64,000 bases of DNA. Source: Caecitellus pseudoparvulus (lineage: Eukaryota; Bigyra: Bicosoecida). Shown piece by piece: positions 49,301 through 60,303 of this stretch. The notes under the pieces were generated by a model. That model worked only from the letters and a program-made list of their open reading frames with translations. It had not been told where the DNA came from and made no database searches. Within the stretch, counting starts at the first letter, position 1; the number at the start of each line of letters is the position of its first letter. The stretch is taken from positions 43,094-107,093 of the forward strand of contig CBFFRQ010000036.1 of NCBI GenBank assembly GCA_965644315.1, read 5' to 3'. A program made the position numbers and the translations under genes.

Positions 49301-52300
49301 CTGAAGTCAACGGTGTCCAAGTGAACGCACTGTCAGCGTCACTTGTCACCTTGGCAGACCTCACCTGCACGGATGCTGGCACGTTTGTCAACGCCGTGTC
49401 GAACGGCGCTCCGATCGTGTGCTCCTGCACACACAATTCTGGCTCTGCTTTTGACCCAGCCGACGTCGTGGGTGCCGTCGTGCAGACACCCGCAAGTGTG
49501 CAGGAGGAGCGTGCTCCCTCAGGAACGCCGGGTTTCTCTGCCCACTTTACCCTGTTTGAGGAGCAGGAATCCTCCCGCGTGGATTACGAGTGGTGTGTGT
49601 CCACCTCCTCCAACATGATTTCACCGGCGTTGAACAGCGGCACTGCTGGCGGCATCTCTCCTGCCCTGCGTGGAGGTGCACCCACGTCAGGCTCCTGCAA
49701 TGTGCTCCCATGGACATCTGTTGACGTCACGGCCACGGGTACGCAGGTGTCTGCCCCGCCTGCGGTCATTACGGCAGGCGTTGCTGATGGCGTTGGTGTC
49801 GACCTGCGCCTGCTCACTGCAGGCACAGAAGTATTCACGTACGTCAAGGCGTGCAACAGTATGAACATGTGCAGCGTTGCCCGCTCTAACGGAGTGCTCA
49901 TTGACGGCTCAGCGCCTGGCAATGGCATCGTGTCTGACGGTCTCGTGTCAGGTGATGACCAAGATGCCGTGGGCGTGCGCAACACCTTCTCCGCCGCGTG
50001 GTTCGGGCTGGCTGACGCCCAGAGCGAAGTGACTTTGGCCTGGGACATTGTCGCGGTGCCGCAGAGCAGCTTCCCGCTGACGACCTCAGCGGTGGACTTG
50101 GTGCCTGGTGTCGATGGTGCTGTGCAGGTCATGGGCAGTACGCCTCTGCCCCCGGGCACCTTCTCCGCGACAGCACACACCGGTCCTGTAGAGGATGGGT
50201 GGGTTGTCTTCCCTCGCATCACAGCTACTAACGAAGCTGGCATGAGCACCACCATTGCCTCAGATGGTGTCATGGTAGACACGTCTGCTCCAACCTGCGC
50301 CGATTCCGCTGGCCGTTGTGTGGTCGATGTCGACCCCACCATTGTCGTCCAGAACGTGACGGCAGAGTCTGTCGTGGCCGACATCGACATCTCCGCATCA
50401 ACCACGACCATTGCCGCTGCCTGGGTGCCTCTTGAGGATGCACACTCTGGCCTGCGCAAGGTCGAGTTTGCTGTCTGCGACAGCACTAGGTCAGTTTGCC
50501 CCATGCCTTGGGCGCCCATCGCTGCGACGACGCTTGCTTTCCGCTCCACTTCCGTGGCGCTGCAGCATGGAACAACCTACTTCGTGCACATGCGCGCCAT
50601 GAACAGGGCTGGCGGCGTGTCTGAGTTCATGTCCGATGGCATCGTCATCGACGCCTCTGCTCCGGTCGTGCCTACGGGTGCAGCTGCTCGCGTACCTATT
50701 CGCAACGGCGCGCCGATTCCCGGCGGCACAACGTCGGCCCTCGGCACAGCAGACTTGGGTGTGCATGCAGACTGGAACGACATTCGTGTGTCCTGGTCAC
50801 CTTGCCAAGACGGAGAGTCTGCCATCTCTGCCTACGAAGTTGGTCTCTCCTCCTCCTCGGCCTTTAGCATGGACCTGCTGCCGTTCACCGCCGTGGGGAA
50901 CACTCTGGAAGCGACCTTGACCGCTGACCCCACTGCAGTCGCGGCACTGACTCCGGCTCCAGCTGCTGGGTCTCTTGCTGACCTGCCTCGGGTGTTTGTG
51001 AGCGTGCGATGCTGGAACCACGCAGGTGGCTCTGCCGTGTTCACGTCTGGACCTGCGATCGTGGACTCCTCGGTGCCCCCTGCCATCAACGCTCGACTGG
51101 CATCGTCCCTGGAAGCGGCTGCGGCTGCGGAGGCTACTGCACACGACCTCAACAGCTACGTGGCCCTCGCGACCAACACAGATGTGGAGTTGGACGGGCC
51201 CAGCGATGGCGAGGAGATCATCTCCTGCACCGTGGCGGGAACCAATGTCACGGTGATGGGGTACGACTGCTCTGCTGGCACGAACTGCACGTTTGTGGAA
51301 GCAGGGGCGACCTCCCCATTCACTGGCTCAAACATCGTGTGTGACAACGGCGTTGCTTGCCCCTCGGTGTCTCTTGGTGTGGGCGCTGGGTGCTCCCCTC
51401 CCTCCCCTGCCCGCCGACGGGCTCTGCAGGCAGCAGGCGGTGCCAGCGGCGTGCCTCCTCAGAAGGTGGCGAAGCTGCTGTACGTAGCAGAGCCATCTGC
51501 CACGGTGCCCATTGCATTTGACCGGCCTGGGGCGTTCTTTGCCCCTCGTGTGTGCTGCTACAACGTCTTTGTCGGCCGCCTGCCAAAGTTGGATGACGTC
51601 GCGCGGCCTCCCGAGCTGCAATGCGTCAAGAGTCCTGGCAGCAAGACCCTTCGGTACCATGGCACGCCTGACGGCTCCAGTTGGGCTGTTCGTGATACGA
51701 CGTACGTGTCTGTGGAAGTCGTCGGGTGCAACGGCAAGAGCCGGGTTGTGGATGCTGGCGTGGTGGTGGTGGATGACTCGCCACCCAACGCAGACGGGGC
51801 TGCCGTCATTGACTCCTTGGTGATCTCCAAGGTGCCCTGGATCAAGCGCCGCAAGCACTTGAAGGACGACATGGATGTCTTGCACCCACAAGACGTCATC
51901 TCTGCCCGCTGGAGTGGCTTCTTCGATACTGAGTCAGACATTGCGCACTTTGACGTTGCCCTTGAGAGCACCAACACCAACAAGCGAGTCATTGACTGGC
52001 GCCGAGCTGAGAAGACCACCACAACGGCAGGCGTGACGAGCTTGGAGGCTTTCGCGCCTGTCAGCAGTCTTGAGGTCGGAGAGAGCTACCGTCTGCTGGT
52101 CCGCGCGGAGAACTACGCTGGCCTTTCCACTGTGGTTGCATCTGACGGTTTCTCTGTGGAGCCTGACGATCTGGCAACTGGCGAGGTTCGGGAGAGCATC
52201 GGCTACATCCCTGCGTGTGATGGGGAGGAATCAGACCCGACGCCTGGCAAGCTTGGCTTGCTGCGCCGCCTCAGGTCCCGCTTGCCCCGGGACCAGGACC

Positions 52301-55300
52301 ACGCCGCTTCCTTGGGCAACTCCATCACAGTGTCATGGCGTAACGCATTGGACAAGCGCGTGAGCTACACCAGCATCGAGGCCTGCATCTCAGGCACGAA
52401 CAACTTCACAGGCAGGGCGACCACAGCCAGCGGCGCTGAGGACGACTGCAACATTCTGGACTGGAGCCCTGTCGGCGCCAAGGGCGGCGTGGCGTGCTTC
52501 CCTCCTTGGACCCTCGATGTCGCCCCTCTGGCATGCCCCAGCAACGCAACTTCTTGCCGTGCTTGGTTCTACGTCGCCCTTCGTGCCGTGACCGAGGGCG
52601 GGCAGGAAGTCCTCGTCCGCAGCGACGGGCTGCACCTGGATCGCACCGACCCTGAGCCAGTGAAACTTGACCTGACATCCGCCAGTGTGCCTCATGCGCC
52701 TGCTGCCATGCCTGACGAGCCAGGGGCGGTGCCTGCGAGCGCTCGCGCCCTCGCCTCCATCGCAGGCCTGGACGCTAGCGCTTTGGACGGCCGCCATCAC
52801 CAAGCCGTTGGCGGCTCCGGCTCTTCAGACTTCCTGCGCCGCCGCATGAAGGCTGCGGCGGTGGCCAAGGCACACCCCGCGTGGCACGCTGCCACGCCGG
52901 CCAAGGTGGCCCAAGCTCACTCACCCGTTCATGCCCGTGCACTTGCCAGCAGCCGCGCCTTGACCATTGATGAGGCTGCGCTGCTGAGCACGCCATGGCT
53001 TCAGACCAGCCTGGACTCCATCTCGTTCACGGCTGAGTTCCGCGATATCGACGCTGGCATTGAGCGAGTCGTGTGGAGCCTGGGAGAGTCTGTCGGTGAC
53101 CAGGCAATTGTGGCCAACCAGGTGCTGGGGGCTGCAGACCTGGACGCAGGACGCCTCACGACGGCTTCAGGCCAGGCCCGTGTGCTGGATGGGCGGCAGG
53201 GCTCCTTCATGAAGCGCTCAGCGGGAGAAATCGTTGGCGTGACGAAGGCCGTTGCACGGGTGCGTCACTCTGGGCTGTCCCTGCAGCCAGGGCGTGAGTA
53301 CTGGCTCACAGTGCAAGCCTTCGACAACTCAGGACGCAGCACCATCCTCAACACGCGTCTCGTGCCTGATGCCACCGCCCCTGTGCCAGGTAAAGTGGTG
53401 GAGGCCCTGAACGCACGTGCTGTGCGACGTGCTGCCGCTGAGGGGCAGCTGGCTGAGGACTTGGACTACCTTGCCCTGACAGACCGCCCACGCTTGACAG
53501 TGCAGTGGGCCGGCTTCCACGATCCGGAGGCCACCACTCAGGACGAGTGGGAGGGTGTGCAGTTCTACGAGTGGGCCATTGTCGGCTTTGGTGACGACGC
53601 TGCCTCCTCCGGTGTTGAAGCCAAGGTGCAGCGCGAACCCATTCCTGCCGATTTCGGCAACTCCTCCGCCTCCTCGTCGTCCTCTTCCAGCGCCACGTCG
53701 TTCGGATCCACGACGGGTCTGGGCGGCAACACGACTGCCGACGCCGAGCTCGCCTCCATCCGCGCGGAAGTGCTGGGCACCCTGTCAGCGAAGGAGGACG
53801 AAGTCGCCAGCAAGCACGGCGTCATGCACCTCGTCACGCCCCTCACAAATGTTGGGCGTGTACTGACGGCCTCCACCAGCGCGCTGAACTTGGTGCATGG
53901 GAAGCGGTATGCTGTGCTCGTTCGAGCCTGCAACGCACACGGCCTCTGCTCCAGCACCCTGTCTGATGGCTTCATCGGGGATGCAGGGCCAGCACCGTGC
54001 CTGTATGGCCTGCGAGACCGCTCCTTGAGCTCTCACTCTGGCGTGCTGGAGCTTCCCGCAGTGGGATCTGGCGCCAGCCGAGCAGAAGACCTCACTTTCA
54101 CCGCTCTGAACACCGAGTTTGGAGCGCAGTGGAGCGTGGGTGTCTCTGCACTGGAGGGTGACGGCTGCATGAAGCAGTGGTCTGATTCCCAGAACCGCTC
54201 CGAGTCCGGCATTGGCGGCCGCGACGTGAGTCTGTCGGCCGACGAAGTGGACGCCGCCCACATGGAGCTGTCCATGGCAGATGCGCAATTGGCGTATGAG
54301 AACATGCCACGCCGCCTGGCGCCCGTGTCTCACTTCTCCTGGGCTTTGCAGCAGACGTCAGAGCCCTACCGTGAGGATGACGACTCAGAGGCTGACTCCG
54401 GAGCCGGCAACTCCACCACCACCAGCACCTCCACTGGCATTCCCTCTTTCAACTTCACGCTGGACGCAAACAGCACTGCGACGCCCACTGACTACGATGC
54501 GTACACTGAGACGTCGACTGAGGAGCTCACCGGCACTGCCAACGAGCGCTTCTACTACGAGTCAGTGTTTGAGGGTGATGCCACAGCTGGCACTGTTGTG
54601 GACTTTGTGGGGCCAGACGAGCGCCTGGTCTTTGCTGATGTGCAGGCGGATCAGGTGTCCGCGGGTGCTTCGCGGCGCCTCGTGCAGAGCCTGAGCGGCA
54701 CCACATATGCCCCTGCAGACTCTCCCTGCTGTGACAAGTTCCAGTCCATGACCCCCACTCGCTTCCGTCCTGACGCCGTCGTGCCTTGCCCGGTATGTGC
54801 TGCCGGCCGTGTCGCCGCCTCCGATCGAGGCATCTTGGTACCTGGTGCCGATGCCACCCTGCGCAGCGCATCTGTGGTGGGCACGGATGCTGCCACTGCC
54901 AGCGGCGCTGCTGCCACCTCGTTTAGTGTCTTGCGTTCTGCCTACCTCCATGCAGGCAAGACCAGCCTCAGCTTGGACAAGCGCGCGCCGGCAGTTGGCT
55001 TGGGCGCCGCAGGGCAGGCAGCCATCATCGTGCAGGGCGGCAGCACTCCCAGTGTACACGCGTTCTATGAGGTAACGCCGGGTGCAGAGGACGGTGTGGC
55101 TTTCCTCGGCAGCGCGAGTCTACCTTCCGGTGTGGATGCTGCCGCCTTCGGAAGCAGCGGGGCAGTCGTGTGGACGACACCAGCCAGTCCAGCCAGCGCA
55201 GCCGACCCCGGCGTGCTGGTGCATGCTGCAGGCGTGGATGGCGCTGTTGTGGGTATGGTCACTGTTGCCTCCGCTTCTGGCACCGCCAGCTCCAGCACGT

Positions 55301-58300
55301 TGCCTGCGCCAGGCGACTCAGGTGTGCGCGTGGCTGCCTCAGGGCAGCTCCTCGCTGCCCATGCACCGGGAGCCTGCTCAGGCACCACCTGCCAAGTGCA
55401 CGTCGCCTCTACCAGTTCTGGGCGCCCGACCTCTTGGGCCGCCACCGATGTCGGCATTGAAGTTGGCAGTTTGGCAGGCAGCTCAGCGTACTTGAGTTCG
55501 CAGGTGGCAGTGGCTGGCACCGTGCTGGGGGCTGCCGTCGCAAACGGTGCAGGCGAGGAGGGCGCTGCCACCTTCGGTGCAGCGGCCATTTCCCCGAGCG
55601 GCGTTGCAACCCCCATCTGCTCCGTGTCACTGCCAGTCGGCGTGATCGCAGTGATGAGTGCTGCGGCGCGCGAAGTGCCATCTGAGCCAAGCGTGTCTCT
55701 GTTCAGCGTGCTGGTGGCTGACCACGGCTTGACTGCCGACTTCCCCACCAACCACAGCGCTGTCTTGCTCACAGTGAACTCTGCCACCCAGGAGTGCTCG
55801 GTGGTGGGCAGGGTCACGGCGCCTGTGCCACAGCGGCACATGGCCGCACACCTGCGTGCTGCAGGCCTGCACAGCTCAGCCAGCCCAGCAGCGTTGGTCG
55901 CAGCCTTGGAGGATGCAGTGGGCATGGTCTGGACCGCAAGTACCCTTGTGACCCACGTCTCAGCGGCACCAGGCCAGGTAGGCTGGTTCAACCGGCGCGG
56001 GGCCATGTCCACAACCGCCTTCTGCAACCCAGGCGCGGTCCGAGCCAAGGCTGAGGCGGCACTCCGCGGGCTCCCGTGGTTCTGCGATACGTGTCCGGCA
56101 GGCCTGACTTCCGCTGGCGGTGCTGCGGCCTCCTGCACGAGCTGCCACGACGTTGTGTGCTTGCCCCGCGGCGAGAACACTTTCGAGGCCGCTGCGAGAG
56201 TGGCGTTGGATGAAGACCTGGCGTACTTGTCCAAGAACGGCACCATGACTGGTACGAACTTCATGGCCAGGCGCCTGAACCCGGGCGTCCGGTACTCTGT
56301 GACGGTCAAGGCGACCACAGCATCCGGTACCTCAAACACCGGCACGACGGATGGCTTCATGGTGGATCTGACTGCTCCTCGCTTCGTGCGTGGGTCGCTG
56401 CTGGATGGCATCGTCGTCCTGCGCAACCGCACAAGCGGCGACGATGACTTCCTCTCCAGTTCGTCGGGGGAGGGCGCCGCAGAGGCCAACGAACCCGCCT
56501 CCGGCCCACTTCCAGACTCCGAGCTGGAGCAGGCCAACCAGCGCCGCATCACGTCCAAGAGCTCCGGTGATCAGGATGTCGACTACACGACCGTCACGGA
56601 CCAGCTGAGCGTGACCTGGACAGGCATGTTCGACAAGCTGTCGGGTGTCGCGAAGATTGAGGTGTGCTTCGGCACCGCACCCGGCGTGTGTGACACGGTG
56701 AACCGCACGACCGTCGCAGAGTTTGACGTGCGCAAGCGCCTGGACTTGTCCCCCAATGAGCACTACACGGCCACTGGCCTGGCCCTGCAGCCCAGCACGA
56801 GGTACTACGCGACGGTGTTTGTCACCAACGGCGCTGGCCTGACGGCTGTCGGGGCGACAGACGGCGTCATGGTGGACGCGACGCCGCCCAAGATCGTGGG
56901 TGTGTTCGACGGCCTGTCCGGCCTGGACCTGACGTCGCAGAGCCAGATGGACCTGCTGTTCGGCAACTGGGAGGTGGAGGACCCCGAGATGCAGCAGGCG
57001 CCCGCCCGCCTGCCAAGCGATTTCACCATGTCTGACAATGACGAGTTCCTGGAGGCGCTGCGCCAGGCCAACCGCTTCGAGCCCACTGACGGCGACTTTG
57101 TCTTCGAATACTGTGTCGCTTCAGACTCTGCGTGGGATGAGAACGACTACGTGCTGAACGCTGATGAAGTTCTGGAGATGAAGCCGGGTGTGGAGCCTGT
57201 GTGCGACATGGCGCCGATCACGCAGGTGTCCGCCGGCTTCACTGGTTTGGACAACTTGAACATGCAGGTGAACGGGAAGTACAGGTGGATTGTCCGCGCC
57301 ATCAACGCGGCTGGCCTGACGTCTGGGTGGTACTCCTCCAACGGCGTGGTGGTGGGCAAAGCCGAGCACGTCGTTACGCCAACCACCACGGGCCGCTTCG
57401 GCTTTGACACGTCCCCCACTGGCGGCTTCAAGGACCCGTCGCAGGTGCCTGACACGACGCCGCCTGGCGTCGTGGACCCCACTCTGTCCAACGTCGCCAG
57501 GACTGTGGGGTCTCTCTTCATCCCCAAGGGTGCCATGCCCAGTAACGAAACTGACGGCACCATCATCCGCGCCGGCACTGTCTCGCGTGACGCCCAGCAG
57601 AACCCCCCAGCAACTGGTGACGACGCAGGTGTCGCTGACCCCAGCAACCAGCCGCCTGGAGACAACTTCATGTTCAATGGGTACTCCTTCACCATCCGTG
57701 CTCTGGGCCCTGACGGCAAGCACATTGACGGCTTCCGCTTCGAGAAGCCGGTAGTCATCTCCCTTGCGTACAACACCGACGATTTGGTTTCCAACGCTAA
57801 GGCCGATGGGCGCATGGAGGACAGCCAGACCCCCGAGGACCTGGCACCCCAGCTGAACTTCTTCTCCAAGGCTGAGAGCCGGTGGATGGATGCCCGGGAC
57901 ACCTGCCCACCTGAGCAGCGCTGGTCCATGGTGGACACTGTGAACAAGCAGTACCACATCCGCATCTGCCACTTGACGCAGTGGGCAGTGTTTTACCAGC
58001 AACGCCCGGTGGCAGTCGTGGAGGGCGGCAACGCAATTGTGGTGCACTTGCGCCGCGGGCAGACTGGCGCAGACGGCATCGGCCTGGATGCGTCCAACTC
58101 GTATGACCGCGACACTGGCGTCAGCTCCGTGTCCTGGTCGTACTCTGCGGGCTCTGCGCTGGCGACAGGCGTTCCGCTCACCGCCAGCACTGGCACGACA
58201 GCTGCCCTGGATGTGGTGCAGTTGCCATGGGCCGGCATGCTGAACGCCAGCCGCACTGTGGATGCCTTCCGGCGCGGGGACAAGGCAGGTCTCTTGGCGG

Positions 58301-60303
58301 GGATGGAGCCAGTGCACCTGCGAAGCCGTGTCGGTGGCCTTGGCAGCATGGCCGGCACCTTCGGGTACGTCGGCGGCGTGCCTGCTCAGGTGGCGGGGGC
58401 GCTGTCCCCCGAGCGTGCAGCACTGTCAGTGAACAGCCTGGCGCCTGGCGAGCACACCTTCGGCGTGCAGGTGCAAGATCTCAACGCTGCCTCAGACTCC
58501 AACGACGTCCGCATCATCGTCAACTCCCTGCCCACGGCCGTGATCGCGGCGTACTTCCCGTCCATGAACGAGACTGAGGCTAGCGCGGTCATCGGGTACG
58601 GAGGCACGGAGCGCACCATCAATGGGACAGCAGGGGCCTCCGGCATCGAGCCACTCGCCGGCGCCCAAGCACGACGCATGGCGGCCGTGAGCATGGCTGA
58701 CAAGGAGGCTGCCGCTGCGGCCCGGCGGGCAGCTGCTCGGGAGGCTGCTTCAAGTTGGTCAGCCTGGTCCTCACAGGCCTTGGGGCTCGAGACAGCGGAG
58801 GGCGGCGAGGCGCCCGGCATTGACGCATCCACAGGACTGCGCATGGCGCCCCAGGGCCCCCTGACGCTGAACCTGCCACTGGAAGGGCTGGACGGCACAC
58901 ACGATGTCCTGGTGCTGGATGCTGGGTGGTCGTTTGACAACGACTTTGCCAGCGACGAGCGCATCGTGACTCCAGACGCCCTGGGCACTGCTGGCATTGT
59001 GAGCGTGTCATGGGCGCTCGTGGCTGCACCCGTGTCCAACGTCAGCCGCGTGGTGACGGTGCAGGACGGCGACCGCCTGGTCATGGACACCAGCTCGCTG
59101 CAGTGGGCTGGCACGTACACGTGGGAGGCCACGGCCACCGACCAGTACGGCGCCACTGACGTCGCCAGCGTGTCGGTGAACGTGCCGCTCACCCGCGGCG
59201 AAGGCGCCAGCAGCAGCTCTGTGGCACAGGGCCTGACGCCCCAGGGCCAGCTTGGCCTCATCGCCGCTGGAGTCGTGCTCATGCTCATCGTGCTGGCTTT
59301 CGTCATCGTCCGCCGCCGCAAGGCCTTGGCAGCCCATGCGCACAGCATGACTGGCGTGCGCCCTGTGGGTCGCAAGATGACCCTGCCTTCAGCCCGGCGC
59401 AACCCAGCCCGCGCCAGTGTCATCGCTCGGCGCCCATCAGCGGCCATGGCGTCCAAGCTGGCTGTGGCGCGTGAGCTGGGTGCCATGGGCCCATCATTCC
59501 GCCGCCTGAACACAGGTGCCCCCGAAGACAACCTGCCTGTGACTGGCACTGAGTTGGGTGCGGGCGCTGCCGTGGCGGCATCACCAGGTGGTCGCCGGCA
59601 GTCGGCCACAGGCACCGGCCTTGCAAGCCAAGAGGCAGGCGGTGCCGCCCCAGCAGCGTCAAGGAAGCGAGCCAGCAGCGGCTTCTGGGCGGTGTTCGGG
59701 TTCACTGGCAAGGCTCCCAAGACCCCTCGCAGCTCCATGGTTATGCACGACAACAAGATTGGCCGGGCACGCGGGCGATCTGTGGCTCGCCCAGCTGACC
59801 CGGCCGTCACACGCGACCAGGCGCGCCCTGCTGAAGCAACGCCCGCACGCGACCGGCGTCAAAGCAAGTTTGCCGAGGCAAACCCCATGGCCTCCCGCGG
59901 CCAGATCGCCTTTGAAGCGGAGGCAGAGCGTCGGCGCCGCGGCTCGTCTGTTGCCCGCCGAACATCCATCGGCTTCATCGGCGCCAACCCCATGCGGGAG
60001 GGACGGCGGGGCGCTGGCGCCCTGCGGCGCCCGCTTGGTGCGCCACCCCGCAGCCCGCCCAGCCCACCCAGCTCCGGTCCACGCTCATCCATGGCCCGCG
60101 TGGCGGCAGCTGGGCACGCGGACATGGATGACCAAGGGCTCATCCGGTCCCCCATGCGACGCCAGTTCGCACCCAGCGGCGTGAACCCCATGCTGACGCC
60201 ACTGGGCCGCACAGGCCAAGGGCGCCGCCTGCAGCGCATCGGCAAGGCCAAGGGCGATGCACGCCTGCAGCGCATCAGCGACGTCCGGGGCGCTGGCAAG
60301 TAA
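31351..60303 (+). CDS. 9,437-residue membrane protein: vitellogenin-like module, FN3-like repeats, TM helix
   Basis: Three exons, 31351-31758, 31832-31945 and 32512-60303, join in phase 0 (introns 73 and 566 nt). Residues 1-20 are a signal peptide. Residues about 25-1400 resemble the N-terminal lipid-transfer module of vitellogenin, apolipophorin and MTP: a YEYAFTL opening, an FKKGILDSL segment near 140, and helical repeats with AVGNAA (about 650) and AMGNSGHPSFVPFIL (about 983). Residues 1450-2440 are amphipathic helices; 2470-2955 look like a beta-propeller; 3290-3330 is a cysteine-rich hydrophobic strip. About 29 fibronectin-III-like repeats follow (3350-8490), interrupted by a non-repeat block and a GCC2/GCC3-like cysteine motif near 8035-8060. 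Then come a ZU5/GAIN-like IPKGAM domain, two PKD/REJ-like domains, a transmembrane helix (about 9087-9108) and a basic tail of 329 residues. Likely a cell-surface protein binding lipid or matrix. The function is not known. Confidence 0.88.
42060..57470 (+). repeat. about 29 degenerate FN3-like repeats encoded in the giant gene
   Basis: The encoded protein repeats a 110-130 residue unit with the pattern Asp-x-Glu-Ser-Gly-(Ile/Val), Tyr-x-x-Ala-Val-Gly-Thr, Pro-Gly-Gly-x-Asp-Val, then YYVSVRATNGAG and finally SDG-(Ile/Val)-x-Val-Asp-x-Thr-Pro-Pro. Clear units open near 43320, 43720, 44100, 44425, 44780, 45113, 45425, 45790, 46500, 48100, 50440, 51925 and 56640; others are degenerate. A block at about 53990-56180 does not fit the pattern. 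The fold resembles fibronectin type III. DNA identity between units is low, so the expansion is old. Confidence 0.8.
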
